The position numbers were made by a program, and so were the translations under genes. Shown here piece by piece: positions 54,472 through 64,000 of a stretch of 64,000 bases of DNA. Source of the stretch: Arthrobacter pullicola (lineage in GTDB: Bacteria > Actinomycetota > Actinomycetes > Actinomycetales > Micrococcaceae); the NCBI RefSeq assembly GCF_014836875.1, contig NZ_JACSQC010000003.1:232619-296618 (forward strand), read 5' to 3'. Within the stretch, counting starts at the first letter, position 1. The number at the start of each line of letters is the position of its first letter. The notes beneath the pieces are model-generated. The model searched no databases. It was not told where the DNA came from and worked only from the letters and a program-made list of their open reading frames with translations.

Positions 54472-56469
54472 TCATTCGTAGTTCTCCAGGGCTGCCTTTA
54501 GCCAGGCGGTGGTTTCTGCCCGCAGCTCCGGGGGTTGCGTCACAGCCCCTGCACCGCCCAGACGTGCGATGAAACCGGGAATCCAGCCGGTTGAGGGTGT
54601 CCGCAGGACTACCGCCTGTCCACCGCCGGGCAGGGCGCTGCGCAGTTCGGCGTGGTAGGCATCTGCCACCCACCCCGCTTCGGGTTCAAGGCGGATTGTG
54701 ACGGATTCATCGCTGTCCCCGGGGGTGAAGAGACTCGCGGGGAAGTGCTGATCCGGTTCCGGCACGCCCTCCGGGAACGGTCCAGCGTCCTGCCAGCTCA
54801 CAATCCGGTCCACCCGGAAGAAGCGGGTTGCCCCGGCCTTGTGGCACCAGGCATCCAGGTACCACGTGTCGTTCTCGGAAAAGATGCGGCGCGGATCAAT
54901 GATGCGCTCAGAGACTTCGTCCCGGCTGGGAACCACGTAGCGGATCGCCAGGCGCCTGCGTCCGACGCTGCGGCGCAGTTCTTCCAGGACTGACGGAGCC
55001 GCACCCGCGGGAACCAGGGTGGCCGCGAGGGTGGTCCCGGCGGCACCGGCGGTTCCAGCCGCCTCGCTGAGCTTCGCGTGGGCACTGGAAATTGCGTCCG
55101 GAGGAGCGATGCCCGGCAAGGCGGCGAGCGTATCGAGTCCCACAATCAGGGCTGCCGCTTCGTCCATGGCCAGGCGCACCGGCTCAGAGAGGTTGTCAGC
55201 GTTGTCGATGAAGATCTCGCCGGTCTCGAAGTTAACGTCCATCAGCCCATTGGGATAGTAGCGGGGACCGCTGACGAACAGCAGATTCAGGTCCGCTGCC
55301 AGCTGGTCCCGGCTGATGCCGAACTTCCGGGCTGTTTCGTCCATGTCCGCTCCCTGGTTGGCCAGGATGTAAGGGACAAGGTCCAAGAGGCGGCTCAGGT
55401 GTTCCTGCGCACCGGAAACCTTCGTTGACCGCGTCCGGGGCGCAGCCGGTGCGCGGTGGTCGGGGACCGGCAGATCCTGTGCTGCCAGCGCGCGGGCCAG
55501 CGCACTGCGGACCGCGCTGCGCAGGTCCGCGGGATGGATGGCCTCCGCCGCGGGTCCCAGGGCGGCGGTGTCCGCGGCCAGGGCGTCGAGGTCGGTGACT
55601 GAGAAGCACAGACGGTCCCGTCCGGCCGCTGGTTCGGGAAGGCCGGCCGGTGCAGTACCGGGACCGGAGACGCGAAGGCGGAGTTCCGCCCCGGCTCCGG
55701 CACTGACGTCAACAACAGCGGTCTGCGGGGCGAAGACGGTATCCAGTGACGCCAGGGACGTGTGAATGTCGAAGCCGGCTGGGACAGTGAATGCCGCCTT
55801 ACCCGTTTTGACCGGGGTGGTCATGCGGGAAAGCCGGAAAAACCGTTCTGCCTGGCGGTCCAGATCCCAGCCCACAACGTACCAGCGGCCGTAGCGCGAG
55901 CCCATTCCCCAGGGTTGCAGGCGCCGCGTGCTTTCCGCTCCCCCGGAATCGCGGTAGCCGAAGCTAATCGGCAGCCGGTCGGAGGCTGCCCGGAAAACTG
56001 CCGTGAAATTGGGATCCGAGGTGCGGATGCCGGGCTGCACAGGGCTGGCCGCGGCGTCCTCCGCGATCACACCGCGGGCACGGAGTTTTCGCAGGGCCCG
56101 TGCAGCGGCTGACCCGAGTGCGGCCTGCTCCCACATTTGGGCGGCCAGGGCCAGCACGGCGGACTCAGCGGCGGTGAAGGCTACCTCGGGCAGCCGGTAC
56201 TCTTCGCTACGGATACGGTAGCGCTGCGCGGAGTTGTCCTGTTCGTAGAGCTGGTCATCGCTGTAGGACTCCACCGGGATGCCCTGTTCGCGCAGGAATG
56301 CCTTGTCCCGGTCGAAGAGTTTTTCCCGGGCCTCCGGGGTGGCTGCCTCCGAATAGAGCTCGATCTCGTCGAAGAGCTCGTGCTTGGTAAAGCCACGCCG
56401 GCTGGAGAGCAGGGCGATGACAAGGTTCAGCAGGCGTTCGGTTCGCTTCTCGGCAGGTTGCGGGCTCAC
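54472..56469 (-). CDS. pafBC: PafBC, fused WYL-domain DNA-damage transcriptional activator
   Basis: One protein of 665 aa that joins PafB and PafC. The PafB half has a winged HTH (about 8-60, LNLVIALLSSRRGFTKHELFDEIE), a WYL domain with GMGSRYGRWYVVGWD, and a C-terminal extension. The PafC half begins near 350 (LSRLLDLVPYILANQGADMDETARKFGISRDQLAADLNLLF) and has a second WYL domain with DTWYLDAWCHK and its own extension. In mycobacteria PafB and PafC are separate and together activate LexA/RecA-independent DNA repair genes; a natural fusion is known in Arthrobacter. The GTG start has TAGATT 6 bases upstream. Confidence 0.93.
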   Translation of the reverse strand: MSPQPAEKRTERLLNLVIALLSSRRGFTKHELFDEIELYSEAATPEAREKLFDRDKAFLREQGIPVESYSDDQLYEQDNSAQRYRIRSEEYRLPEVAFTAAESAVLALAAQMWEQAALGSAAARALRKLRARGVIAEDAAASPVQPGIRTSDPNFTAVFRAASDRLPISFGYRDSGGAESTRRLQPWGMGSRYGRWYVVGWDLDRQAERFFRLSRMTTPVKTGKAAFTVPAGFDIHTSLASLDTVFAPQTAVVDVSAGAGAELRLRVSGPGTAPAGLPEPAAGRDRLCFSVTDLDALAADTAALGPAAEAIHPADLRSAVRSALARALAAQDLPVPDHRAPAAPRTRSTKVSGAQEHLSRLLDLVPYILANQGADMDETARKFGISRDQLAADLNLLFVSGPRYYPNGLMDVNFETGEIFIDNADNLSEPVRLAMDEAAALIVGLDTLAALPGIAPPDAISSAHAKLSEAAGTAGAAGTTLAATLVPAGAAPSVLEELRRSVGRRRLAIRYVVPSRDEVSERIIDPRRIFSENDTWYLDAWCHKAGATRFFRVDRIVSWQDAGPFPEGVPEPDQHFPASLFTPGDSDESVTIRLEPEAGWVADAYHAELRSALPGGGQAVVLRTPSTGWIPGFIARLGGAGAVTQPPELRAETTAWLKAALENYE

Positions 56470-56481
56470 ACGGCTAATCTA
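56470..56481 (-). promoter_or_regulatory. -10 element of a predicted leaderless promoter (pafBC)
   Basis: TAGATT on the minus strand (56476-56481), 6 bases before GTG 56469. It allows pafBC to be expressed apart from the proteasome operon. Confidence 0.5.
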
Positions 56482-56506
56482 CCGCCCGTCTGCGGGCAAA
56501 CGCGCA

Positions 56507-56547
56507 AAGGGCGGACAGCCAGCACAAACGGCTGGCTGTCCGCCCTT
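56507..56547. terminator. Terminator hairpin after the FKBP gene
   Basis: Perfect 16-bp arms (56507-56522 and 56532-56547) with a 9-base loop, 20 bases after the FKBP stop. A short T-tract is present on the minus strand. It separates the FKBP gene from pafBC. Confidence 0.75.
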
Positions 56548-56567
56548 CGCAGCGGCGGGAGAACGTC

Positions 56568-56963
56568 CTACCGGACGCCGAGCAGGTCAACCACGAAAAT
56601 CAGGGACTCGCCCGGAGCAATCGCAGAACCAGCGCCGCGGTCACCGTAAGCAAGGTGCGCGGGAATCTCGAGGCGGCGGCGTCCGCCGACCTTCATGCCC
56701 AGCAGGCCCTGGTCCCAGCCTTCGATGACCTGGCCAATTCCGACCTTGAAGTCCAGCGGCGCACCGCGGTTCCAGGAAGCGTCGAATTCTTCTCCGGTGG
56801 AGAACGCCACACCGACGTAGTGGGTGGAGACCGTGTCTCCGGGCTTCGCTTCCGCCCCGTCACCGACAACAATGTCTTCGATGACGAGTTCGGTCGGAGC
56901 GTCGTGCTCCGGGAAATCAATTTCCGGCTTCTGGCGGTCGTATTCGCGCTTTCCGAATGACAT
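56568..56963 (-). CDS. FKBP-type peptidyl-prolyl isomerase
   Basis: Cytosolic prolyl isomerase of 131 aa with a single complete FKBP domain (about 20-131). Active-site pattern: VSTHYVGVAFSTGEEFDASWNRG, FKVGIGQVIEGWDQGLLGMKVGGRRRLEIP, AYGDRGAG and SLIFVVDLLGV. GAAGGAG stands 6-7 bases before ATG 56963. It follows the lipoprotein FKBP by about 65 bases on the same strand. General folding role; no sign of a special link to the proteasome beyond position. Confidence 0.93.
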   Translation of the reverse strand: MSFGKREYDRQKPEIDFPEHDAPTELVIEDIVVGDGAEAKPGDTVSTHYVGVAFSTGEEFDASWNRGAPLDFKVGIGQVIEGWDQGLLGMKVGGRRRLEIPAHLAYGDRGAGSAIAPGESLIFVVDLLGVR

Positions 56964-57028
56964 GTTGCTCCTTCGTTGTGGGACTGCCTGCCATCTTATC
57001 CGGATCTAACCGGCTGCTTGGCGTGGCC

Positions 57029-57910
57029 CTACTTGGCTTCGAGGATGTCGACCACGAACACCAGGGTTTCGTTCTGGAGCTCGTTGCCCTCGGAGGCACC
57101 GTAGGCAGTGGCAGGGGGCGCAACAATCAGAACCTGGGATCCGACCTTCTTGCCGGCCAGCCCGTCGGTCCAAGCGGAGATCACCTGGTCCAGGCCGAAG
57201 GAGGTGGAGCTTCCGCGCTCCCAGCTGGAGTCAAAGACGGTTCCGTCGGAGTACTTCACGCCGTGGTACTGCACAGTCACGGTGTCGTCGGCTTCCACAA
57301 CGGCGCCGTCGCCGGTCTTGAGTTCCTGGGCCACCAGTTCCGTGGGAGCTTCCCCTTCGGGAATGGTGATGGTCGGCTTGCCGTCCTCGGCGAGGGTCAC
57401 CGTCGGCAGGCCGTCCACGGGTGCGACGTCGGTGCCCCAGGCGCGGGTGGGGACGTCACGGGCTCCGGAGAGGGTGAAGACGATGAACTGTGCAGCGCTC
57501 CCGGAAGTCTCGTTGGCAGGCACGTAGTAAGCGAAGTCGGAGCCGATGGGCGCACCGACCAGTGCGCTGTACATCTGCTCGTTGCCCTGCTTCAGGGTCT
57601 CGTCCACGGCAATATCTTCGGCTGTTTCAGCGGTGTACGTCTCCTGGCCGGCTTCTCCGCTTTCCGGATCGAGCACCACGAGGCGGACAGAAGCAGTCTG
57701 CCCCTCCGTGAGTTCTTCGCCGTCGCCGTCGTTCACCCGCACCAGGGTGGGCTCATCGACGCTCAGCGGTGCGTCGAACTCGACGGTCGGGACCGTGTTC
57801 TCACCGTTGGAACTGACCTTCACGGAGGACAGCGGCTCGGAACTGCTGCTGCCGGAACAGGCGGTGAGCAGCAAAAGGGCGGGCAGGAGCAGAGCTAGTA
57901 CTTTTCGCAC
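57029..57910 (-). CDS. FKBP-type peptidyl-prolyl isomerase, lipoprotein
   Basis: Exported prolyl isomerase of 293 aa. Signal peptide RKVLALLLPALLLLTACSG with lipobox LTAC, a Ser-rich linker, then two FKBP-like domains. The second (about 195-293) is complete, with VTVQYHGVKYSDGTVFDSSW, FGLDQVISAWTDGLAGKKVGSQVLIV, AYGASEGNEL and TLVFVVDIL. The first (about 60-165) has only the skeleton of the fold and lacks the usual active-site residues. GTG 57910 is chosen over a start at 57997, because it begins the signal peptide. Confidence 0.9.
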   Translation of the reverse strand: MRKVLALLLPALLLLTACSGSSSSEPLSSVKVSSNGENTVPTVEFDAPLSVDEPTLVRVNDGDGEELTEGQTASVRLVVLDPESGEAGQETYTAETAEDIAVDETLKQGNEQMYSALVGAPIGSDFAYYVPANETSGSAAQFIVFTLSGARDVPTRAWGTDVAPVDGLPTVTLAEDGKPTITIPEGEAPTELVAQELKTGDGAVVEADDTVTVQYHGVKYSDGTVFDSSWERGSSTSFGLDQVISAWTDGLAGKKVGSQVLIVAPPATAYGASEGNELQNETLVFVVDILEAK

Positions 57911-58045
57911 CGTACTTCTTTCAGTGGTGGGCAATGACACGGCCGCCGGGGTCAGCACGGCCGGAAGCCCCGCCAGCCCCAGGGCAGCAAGACCCACCCT
58001 AACGCGTGGACCTGAAAGGAGCCTAGATCAGGGGCCCCTGGCAGC

Positions 58046-59407
58046 CTACAAGGTGGACAGCAAAGCTTCGACCCGCTCATCGACGGCAGCAAAGGGGTCT
58101 TTGCACAGCACAGTCTGCTGGGCCCTGTCGTTCAGTTTGAGATGGACCCAGTCCACGGTGAAGTCCCGGTTGGCGGCTTTGGCCCGCCGGACGAAGTCAC
58201 CCCTCAGCTTGGCACGGGTGCTCTGCGGCGGAACGTCGACCGCCTCCTTGACCTCCCGGTCATCAACCACCCGGGCGGTCTCTCCCCGGGACTGCAGGAG
58301 GTAGAAGAGACCACGCCGGCGCGAGATGTCATGGTACGTGAGGTCGATCTGGGCGAGGCGGGGAGAGCCTATGTCCAGGCCGGCGCGCTCTGCGTAACGG
58401 TCCACGAGCTTCTTCTTGATGGCCCAGTCGATTTCGGTATCGATTCCGGAGGTATCCCCCGACTCCACCGCGTTCAGGGTGCGTTCCCACAGGTCGAGGA
58501 CCCGCGGGACATGCCGGTTGTGTGAGCCGTTGGCCACAACGAAATCCTGCACCCGCTCCAGGTAGATGTGCTGGAGTTCAAGGGCAGTCATGGTGGAGCC
58601 GTTGGCAAGCTTCAGGGGCGCGGATCCCGTGAGGTCGTGGGAGATTTCCCGGATGCTGCGGATCGGATTCTCCAGCCGCAGGTCGCGCATGATCACACCG
58701 GCTTCAATCATCCGCAGCATCAGGTCCACGGATCCGACCTTCAGCATGGACGTGGTCTCAGACATGTTGGAGTCGCCTGCGATCACGTGGAGCCGCCGGT
58801 AGTGTTCGGCATCCGCGTGCGGTTCGTCGCGGGTATTGATGATGGGCCGGGAACGCGTGGTGGCGGAGGAGACACCTTCCCAGATGTGGTCTGCACGCTG
58901 TGAGAAGGCATACAGGGCACCGGACTGGGTGCGCAGGACCTTGCCCGCGCCGACCAGCAGCTGCCGGGTGACCAGGAAGGGAATCAGAATGTCTGCCAGC
59001 CGGGAGAATTCCAGCCGGCGGGGAATCAGATAGTTCTCATGGCTGCCGTAGGAGTTGCCGGCCGAGTCGGTATTGTTTTTGAACAGGTAGACGCTGCCGT
59101 TGAAGCCCTCTGCCTTCAGCCGCTCTTCTGCCTCATCCACCAGGTCTTCCAGGATGAGTTCCCCGGCCCGGTCATGGGCGATGAGCTGGGCCAGGTCATC
59201 GCATTCCGCGGTGGCGTATTCCGGATGCGATCCAACGTCCAGGTACAGGCGGGAGCCGTTCGTGAGGAACACGTTGGAGGACCTTCCCCAGCTCACGACC
59301 TTGCGGAAGAGGTACCGTGCCACCTCCTCCGGGGAGAGCGGGCGCGAATCGGGCCCGGAATAGGCGATCCCGAATTCTGTTTCGATCCCGAAGATCCTGC
59401 GGTCCAT
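58046..59407 (-). CDS. pafA: Pup--protein ligase PafA
   Basis: Attaches the C-terminal Glu of Pup to lysines of target proteins, using ATP. 453 aa, glutamine-synthetase-like fold. The N-terminus [18 protein letters not shown] holds the metal-binding Glu; the catalytic Asp is in the [17 protein letters not shown] region; and [16 protein letters not shown] is the conserved nucleotide/Pup contact. It overlaps the prcA stop by one base (TGATG). It ends the arc-dop-pup-prcB-prcA-pafA operon. Confidence 0.96.
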   Translation of the reverse strand: MDRRIFGIETEFGIAYSGPDSRPLSPEEVARYLFRKVVSWGRSSNVFLTNGSRLYLDVGSHPEYATAECDDLAQLIAHDRAGELILEDLVDEAEERLKAEGFNGSVYLFKNNTDSAGNSYGSHENYLIPRRLEFSRLADILIPFLVTRQLLVGAGKVLRTQSGALYAFSQRADHIWEGVSSATTRSRPIINTRDEPHADAEHYRRLHVIAGDSNMSETTSMLKVGSVDLMLRMIEAGVIMRDLRLENPIRSIREISHDLTGSAPLKLANGSTMTALELQHIYLERVQDFVVANGSHNRHVPRVLDLWERTLNAVESGDTSGIDTEIDWAIKKKLVDRYAERAGLDIGSPRLAQIDLTYHDISRRRGLFYLLQSRGETARVVDDREVKEAVDVPPQSTRAKLRGDFVRRAKAANRDFTVDWVHLKLNDRAQQTVLCKDPFAAVDERVEALLSTL

Positions 59408-60168
59408 CAGTCTCCCTCCGCGCTGGCCAGGAAACGGTCCAGCTCCACGGTGCCGATTCGGCGGAAAGCGCGGACGCTTCCCCGGGCGGACTGCGGATCG
59501 CGGTCCAGCACGGCTACCTCCAGCAGGCCAGCCCCGAGGAGCTCGGTGCTCTGGTCCGCGCCGGCAGGTTCACCGTTGGAGGACGCTTCCGGAGCCTGCC
59601 GGGTCGACGAGAGGGCCCTGACCGCCACCAGGATTGCCTCGCTGAACGATGTGTCCGGTGACCAGGAACGGGCGAGTGAATCGTTGACGATGTCGGCCTG
59701 GCCGCCCATGACCACGTAGTTGCTCTCATCTGCGATGGAACCGTCAAACGTCAGCCGGTACAGGTGGTCGTTGAACGGTTCGGCGCCGACTTCGGCGACG
59801 GCCAGCTCCACTTCGAAGGGCTTGCCCTCGGTGGTGAACACCGAACCGAGGCTCTGGGCGTAGACGCTCGCCAGTCCCCTGGCTGAGACGTCCTCCCGGG
59901 CGTAGGAATAACCGCGGACATCGGCGTAACGCACCCCGGCCTGGCGCAGGCTTTCGAACTCGTTGTATTTGCCCACTGCGGCGAAGCCGATGCGGTCGTA
60001 GATTTCCCCAAGTTTGTACAGCGACGGCGAGGGGTTCTCTGCCACCAGGGCAATACCGTCGCGGCAGGTCAGGACGACGACGGACCGGCCGCGGGCGATT
60101 CCTTTCCGGGCAAAATCTGCCCGGTCCTTCATGAGCTGTTCAGGGGATACGTAGAACTGCTGCGTCAT
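59407..60168 (-). CDS. prcA: Proteasome subunit alpha
   Basis: Outer-ring subunit of the 20S proteasome, 253 aa. The N-terminal [28 protein letters not shown] is the gate helix of actinobacterial PrcA, followed by the Ntn-hydrolase sandwich ([28 protein letters not shown]). As expected for alpha it has no catalytic Thr. A variable, Ser/Ala-rich loop lies at about 190-215. ATG 60168 is 3 bases after the prcB stop, with TAGGAG just upstream. Confidence 0.96.
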   Translation of the reverse strand: MTQQFYVSPEQLMKDRADFARKGIARGRSVVVLTCRDGIALVAENPSPSLYKLGEIYDRIGFAAVGKYNEFESLRQAGVRYADVRGYSYAREDVSARGLASVYAQSLGSVFTTEGKPFEVELAVAEVGAEPFNDHLYRLTFDGSIADESNYVVMGGQADIVNDSLARSWSPDTSFSEAILVAVRALSSTRQAPEASSNGEPAGADQSTELLGAGLLEVAVLDRDPQSARGSVRAFRRIGTVELDRFLASAEGD

Positions 60169-60171
60169 CTC

Positions 60172-60996
60172 CTATGCCTCCAGTCCGGCGGCGGTACGGC
60201 GCTCCACGAGTTCCAGGGCGAGCTGGTGCAGTTCACGCTCTGGGATTTCCCGCATTCCGGCGGAGTTGACCACGTAGACCACCGGCCACAGCTGGCGGAC
60301 CAGGTCCGGCCCGCCCGTGGCCGAATCGTCGTCGGCCGCGTCGTACAGGGACTCAACGGCTACGCGGACTGCTTCGTCCTCGTCCAGCCCGGGACGCCAC
60401 AGCTTCTTCAGCGCACCGCGGGCGAAAACCGAGCCGGAACCGACACTGTGATGTTCGTACTCTTCGTACCGGCCCCCGGTGACGTCGAAGGAGAACAGGC
60501 GGCCCACATGCTTCTCCGTGTCATAACCGGCGAACAGCGGGATGACGGCGAGTCCCTGGAGCGCCAGCGGAAGGTTTTGCCGCACCATGGCCGCGAGCCG
60601 GTTGGACTTGCCGTCCAGACTCATCGCCGTGCCTTCGATTTTCTCGTAGTGCTCAAGCTCCACCTGGAACAGCCGGATCATGTCCAGGGCAAGGCCGGCC
60701 GTTCCGGCGATGCCGAGGACTGAGTAGGTGTCCGCCGGGAAAACCTTGCGGATATGGCGGCTGGCGATCATGTTGCCCATGGTCGCGCGCCGGTCCCCGG
60801 CTACAAGGACGCCGCCGGCATAAGTGAGGGAGACGATGGTGGTGGCCTGCGGCGCGGCCGCGGCGGCCGATCCTGCTGGAGCCGTTCCGAGGCTGCGTGC
60901 CGAGGGCAGCAGCTCGGGGTGGTGGCGGCTGAGGTGCTCGGTAAAGGACGAGCCCGCAGCGGCGGCCACGGCCCGGGCAGGATCTGTGTGCGTCAT
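60172..60996 (-). CDS. prcB: Proteasome subunit beta
   Basis: Catalytic inner-ring subunit, 274 aa. A 51-residue propeptide (rich in Ala, ending PQA) is removed to expose the nucleophile Thr52 in [26 protein letters not shown], with the conserved Asp and Lys of the active site (GDRRA and RKVFPAD). [17 protein letters not shown] is the characteristic C-terminal motif. The stop is 3 bases before the prcA start, and its start 3 bases after the pup stop. Confidence 0.96.
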   Translation of the reverse strand: MTHTDPARAVAAAAGSSFTEHLSRHHPELLPSARSLGTAPAGSAAAAAPQATTIVSLTYAGGVLVAGDRRATMGNMIASRHIRKVFPADTYSVLGIAGTAGLALDMIRLFQVELEHYEKIEGTAMSLDGKSNRLAAMVRQNLPLALQGLAVIPLFAGYDTEKHVGRLFSFDVTGGRYEEYEHHSVGSGSVFARGALKKLWRPGLDEDEAVRVAVESLYDAADDDSATGGPDLVRQLWPVVYVVNSAGMREIPERELHQLALELVERRTAAGLEA

Positions 60997-60999
60997 CCG

Positions 61000-61209
61000 C
61001 TACTGACCACCCTTCTGGATGAAACCCCTTACGAATTCCTCAGCGTTGTTTTCCAGCACACCGTCGATCTCATCCAGGAGATCGTCCACCCCCTCGGTTT
61101 GAGCTGTGGACTGCTCGGTGGGTTCTGCGGCTGGGGGCGGAGTAACCTCGTCGGTTTCTTCGACCTCCTGCGGACGTGATCCGGTGTTCCTGCGATCCTG
61201 GGTTGCCAT
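61000..61209 (-). CDS. pup: Prokaryotic ubiquitin-like protein Pup
   Basis: Small disordered protein of 69 aa that tags targets for the proteasome. The C-terminal half holds the helix bound by the ATPase coiled coil (VDDLLDEIDGVLENNAEEFVRGFIQKGGQ). It ends in GGQ; the final Gln must be converted to Glu by Dop before ligation. GCAAGAAAGG precedes ATG 61209. A gap of about 39 bases separates it from dop. Confidence 0.97.
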   Translation of the reverse strand: MATQDRRNTGSRPQEVEETDEVTPPPAAEPTEQSTAQTEGVDDLLDEIDGVLENNAEEFVRGFIQKGGQ

Positions 61210-61248
61210 GCTGGTGCCCTTTCTTGCTGAGCCGATGTGTCCTACGTC

Positions 61249-62859
61249 CTATGGTGCCACGGTAGGTTCCGGACCGGTCAGGAGTCGGGTCACAAAATCC
61301 TCTGCATCTGCGGAATCCTCAAAGAGTTTGCCGGTGAGCTCCTTGGTTCCGCGCAGCGGTTCACGCGTGGGCACCCGCTGCAGCCGGCGCCGGGACGGCA
61401 GCTCGAAGATGATCGAGTCCCAGCTCGCACCGATCACCTCGTCCGGGAACCGGGTTACGCACCGTCCCCGGAAATAGGCGCGGGTATCTTCGGGCGGGTG
61501 GCTCACGGCCGCGGCAATTTCCGAATCCGTGAGGATGCGTTCCATCTGGCCGCGTGCCGCCAGCCGGTAGTACAGCCCTTTTTCCGGACGCATATCCGAG
61601 TACTGCAGGTCGATCAGGTTCAGGCGGGCGTCATTCCACGCCAGCCCGTCACGGTCCCGGTAGGCCTGCAGAAGCTTGAGTTTGGCTACCCAGTCAACCT
61701 GGGCGGCGGCGGCCATCGGATCCCGTTTCAGCGTTCCCACCACGGACGTCCAGCGGGTCAGGAGATCCTCGGTGGCGGCGTCCGCACCCCCGCGTCCCCG
61801 CGCGTGGTCGGCAGCGGCCTCAAGATAGATCTCCTGCAGGTCCAGCCCGGTGACCATCCGGCCGTCCTTGAGCTCGACCAGCTGGCCCAGGGACGGGTCA
61901 TGGCTGATGGCCTGGAGCGCGCCGATGGGATCGCGCAGTTCCAGCACCGGAGCCGTTCCATCCTCGATCATGGAGAGGACGGCCGAAGCCGTGCCCATTT
62001 TCAAAAAGGCCGATACTTCGCTGAGGTTGGCGTCGCCGATGATCACGTGCAGCCGCCGGTACTTCTCAGCGACGGCGTGCGGCTCGTCCCGGGTATTGAT
62101 GATGGGCCGGCGGATGGTGGTTTCCAGGCCCACCTCGGTTTCGAAGAAGTCGGCGCGCTGGCTCAGCTGGTAACCCTGCCGCTGATTGCTGGTTCCTATC
62201 CCCACGCGGCCGGAGCCGCAGATCACCTGGCGGGAGACAAAGAACGGCAGCAGCCCGGCGACCAGGCGGGTGAAGGGCACACTGCGCGGGACCAGATAGT
62301 TCTCATGGGCGCCGTAGGAAACGCCCTTGTTATCGGTGTTGTTTTTGTACAGGTGGACCGGCGCGAAGCCAGGCGTCGCCGCGATGTGGCGCATCGCTGC
62401 GAGCACGACGGCGTCGCCCGCCTTGTCCCACAGGACAGCGTCCCTGGGGTTGGTCACCTCGGGCGAGGAATACTCCGGGTGGGCATGATCGACGTAGAGG
62501 CGCGCTCCGTTGCCCAGGACCATGTTCATCAGCACCGCGTTGTCCTCGGTGTCGCCGTACAGGGCAGACGGTCCCCCGCCTTCCATGGCGATCTGTTCGG
62601 CATCCATCACCGGGGGTGCGTCGGTGAGCTGGGACGGGTCGGCGGCGGTCCGCGGAACCGTGTACCCGCGGGCATCGTTCAGGGGCGCCTCGTCCGTGTA
62701 GTCCCAGCGGGTACCGGTGAGGTTGCCCATCCCGGTGCGCACCGTGGCGGCGTAGGCGTTGACGATCTGGCTGGAGAGCACGGTGGCGTTGGCGTTCGGC
62801 AGGGCCGGAGCGAGTACGCCGTACTCGGTCTCCGTCCCCATCACCCTGCGGACCGTCAC
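61249..62859 (-). CDS. dop: Pup deamidase/depupylase Dop
   Basis: Deamidates Pup-Gln to Pup-Glu and removes Pup from tagged proteins. 536 aa, homologous to PafA. Motifs: [11 protein letters not shown] at the N-terminus with the metal-binding Glu, [17 protein letters not shown] with the catalytic Asp, and [20 protein letters not shown]. The Dop-specific loop (about residues 40-80) is present. The GTG start at 62859 overlaps the arc stop by 4 bases. Confidence 0.95.
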   Translation of the reverse strand: MTVRRVMGTETEYGVLAPALPNANATVLSSQIVNAYAATVRTGMGNLTGTRWDYTDEAPLNDARGYTVPRTAADPSQLTDAPPVMDAEQIAMEGGGPSALYGDTEDNAVLMNMVLGNGARLYVDHAHPEYSSPEVTNPRDAVLWDKAGDAVVLAAMRHIAATPGFAPVHLYKNNTDNKGVSYGAHENYLVPRSVPFTRLVAGLLPFFVSRQVICGSGRVGIGTSNQRQGYQLSQRADFFETEVGLETTIRRPIINTRDEPHAVAEKYRRLHVIIGDANLSEVSAFLKMGTASAVLSMIEDGTAPVLELRDPIGALQAISHDPSLGQLVELKDGRMVTGLDLQEIYLEAAADHARGRGGADAATEDLLTRWTSVVGTLKRDPMAAAAQVDWVAKLKLLQAYRDRDGLAWNDARLNLIDLQYSDMRPEKGLYYRLAARGQMERILTDSEIAAAVSHPPEDTRAYFRGRCVTRFPDEVIGASWDSIIFELPSRRRLQRVPTREPLRGTKELTGKLFEDSADAEDFVTRLLTGPEPTVAP

Positions 62860-64000
62860 AGATACTGTCCCGGATTGGCCGTCGTTTCAATGGTCCGGCC
62901 GGGCTCCTGGCCGGCCTTGCCCTGGATGATCGTCCGGATATAGGTGATGCGTTCGCCCTTCTTGCCGGAGATGCGTGCCCAGTCATCGGGATTGGTGGTG
63001 TTGGGCATGTCTTCGTGCTCGCGGAACTCGTCTACGACGGCGCGCATCAGGTGCTCGATCCGCAGTCCGCGCTGGCGCAGCGTCAGGAAGTCCTTGATGG
63101 CGTACTTCTTGGCGCGGTCCACGACGTTCTGGATCACGGCTCCGGAGTTGAAGTCCTTGAAGTAGAGCATTTCCGTGTCCCCGTTGGCGTAGGTCACTTC
63201 CAGGTACTCGTTGGACTTGTCCTCGGCGTACATCTTTTCGACCGTCCTCCGGATCATCTCGCCGACGGTGGCGACCGGATCGTAACCATGTTCGGCGAGG
63301 TCGTCACGGTGCAGCGGAAGGTCCGGTGTGAGGTACTTCGCGAAGATCTCCCCTGCACCTTCGGAGTCGGGCCGCATGATCTTGATCTTCACGTCCAGCC
63401 GGCCGGGGCGCAGGATGGCCGGATCGATCATGTCCTCGCGGTTGGAGGCACCGATGACGATCACGTTCTCCAGCTTCTCCACGCCGTCGATCTCGCTGAG
63501 CAGCTGCGGAACAATGGTGGTCTCGACGTCGGAGGAGACGCCGGTTCCGCGGGTCCGGAAAAGTGAATCCATCTCATCGAAGAACACCACCACCGGGCTG
63601 CCGTCGGACGCCTTCTCCCGGGCGCGGGCAAAAATGAGCCGGATATGGCGTTCCGTTTCGCCGACGTACTTGTCCAGCAGCTCGGGTCCCTTGATGTTCA
63701 GGAAGTAGCTGCGGGTCCCGAGGGAGCCCGTCTGTTCCATCACCCGGGCTGCCAGGGAATGCGCAACGGCCTTGGCGATCAGGGTCTTGCCGCAGCCGGG
63801 AGGGCCGTAGAGCAGAAGGCCCTTGGGGGCCTTCAGCCCGTGTTCGCGGTACAGGTCCGGATGCATAAAGGGCAGTTCGACGGCGTCGCGGATCGCCTCG
63901 ATCTGAGGACCCAGCCCGCCGATATCCGAATACGAAATATCCGGAACTTCCTCCAGGACCAGGTTCTCGACTTCGCTGCGCGGGATCTTCTCCAGGGCGT
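62856..64000 (-). CDS. arc: Proteasome-associated ATPase ARC/Mpa (5' end cut by window)
   Basis: AAA unfoldase that captures pupylated proteins and feeds them to the 20S core. The visible part (about 381 residues) runs off the right edge, so the coiled-coil N-terminus and most of the OB domains are missing. The AAA domain shows Walker A GPPGCGKT, Walker [13 protein letters not shown], the sensor [18 protein letters not shown], and the pore-loop region [11 protein letters not shown]. The C-terminus ends in GQYL, the tail that docks into the alpha ring. It is the first visible gene of the Pup-proteasome operon. Confidence 0.96.
   Translation of the reverse strand, partial: ALEKIPRSEVENLVLEEVPDISYSDIGGLGPQIEAIRDAVELPFMHPDLYREHGLKAPKGLLLYGPPGCGKTLIAKAVAHSLAARVMEQTGSLGTRSYFLNIKGPELLDKYVGETERHIRLIFARAREKASDGSPVVVFFDEMDSLFRTRGTGVSSDVETTIVPQLLSEIDGVEKLENVIVIGASNREDMIDPAILRPGRLDVKIKIMRPDSEGAGEIFAKYLTPDLPLHRDDLAEHGYDPVATVGEMIRRTVEKMYAEDKSNEYLEVTYANGDTEMLYFKDFNSGAVIQNVVDRAKKYAIKDFLTLRQRGLRIEHLMRAVVDEFREHEDMPNTTNPDDWARISGKKGERITYIRTIIQGKAGQEPGRTIETTANPGQYL

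Noticed and set aside
61237-62943. 568-codon plus-strand frame opposite dop
   Set aside because: Shadow frame. Dop and its overlap with arc fully account for the region.

Overview
This window is a GC-rich stretch of a high-GC Gram-positive chromosome. The gene content points to an actinobacterium of the Arthrobacter/Micrococcaceae type: a complete Pup-proteasome locus (arc, dop, pup, prcB, prcA, pafA), a naturally fused PafBC regulator, RbpA, the DUF3043, DUF4193 and DUF3054 proteins, a diheme QcrC with QcrA and QcrB, a HelY-type helicase, and many genes with a -10 hexamer only 6-7 bases before the start codon (predicted leaderless mRNAs). I see no rRNA, tRNA, CRISPR array, insertion sequence or prophage.

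Layout. 1-4.9 kb: the end of a GerMN-type lipoprotein gene (minus strand), then the overlapping phoH-ybeY-CBS/CorC-era operon. 5-10.1 kb: an LCP cell-wall ligase, leuA behind a leucine-codon leader peptide and hairpin, recO and a cis-prenyltransferase. 10.1-16.2 kb: an alpha/beta hydrolase, pyrD, a DUF3043 protein, an M20 peptidase and an ErpA/HesB-type Fe-S protein. 15.3-24.3 kb: the aerobic respiratory chain in two blocks, ctaC-ctaD-ctaF (plus) and ctaE-qcrC-qcrA-qcrB (minus), with a GntR regulator and an orphan gene between them. 24.5-31 kb: trpD, a stand-alone Lrp ligand-binding domain, a DUF3054 protein, a TetR regulator beside the remnant of an ABC ATPase, a UPF0104-type membrane protein, a UBP zinc finger, a second alpha/beta hydrolase and an SDR.

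31-38 kb (minus) is a compact sugar-salvage operon: ROK repressor, lipoprotein binding protein, two permeases, a NagZ-like GH3 and a ROK sugar kinase. It reads as import and cytosolic breakdown of an amino-sugar oligosaccharide, possibly from peptidoglycan, using an ATPase encoded elsewhere. 38-39.6 kb holds a SatD-family gene and its membrane partner. At 39,768-39,795 is a sequence that looks like the chromosomal dif site (XerC/XerD target), followed 256 bp later by a second perfect XerD arm. Gene orientation (mostly plus far to the left, mostly minus far to the right) and a one-sided bias of GGGNAGGG octamers to the left agree with a replication terminus here.

40-47 kb: DUF4193, peptide deformylase, an S9 peptidase, an RlmA-type methyltransferase, NfeD plus an SPFH protein, and rbpA with a SigR/SigH-like promoter. 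47-64 kb (minus): polyprenol-phosphate mannosyltransferase, an amidohydrolase, the HelY-like helicase, tatC/tatA, pafBC, two FKBP prolyl isomerases, and the Pup-proteasome operon running off the right edge inside arc.
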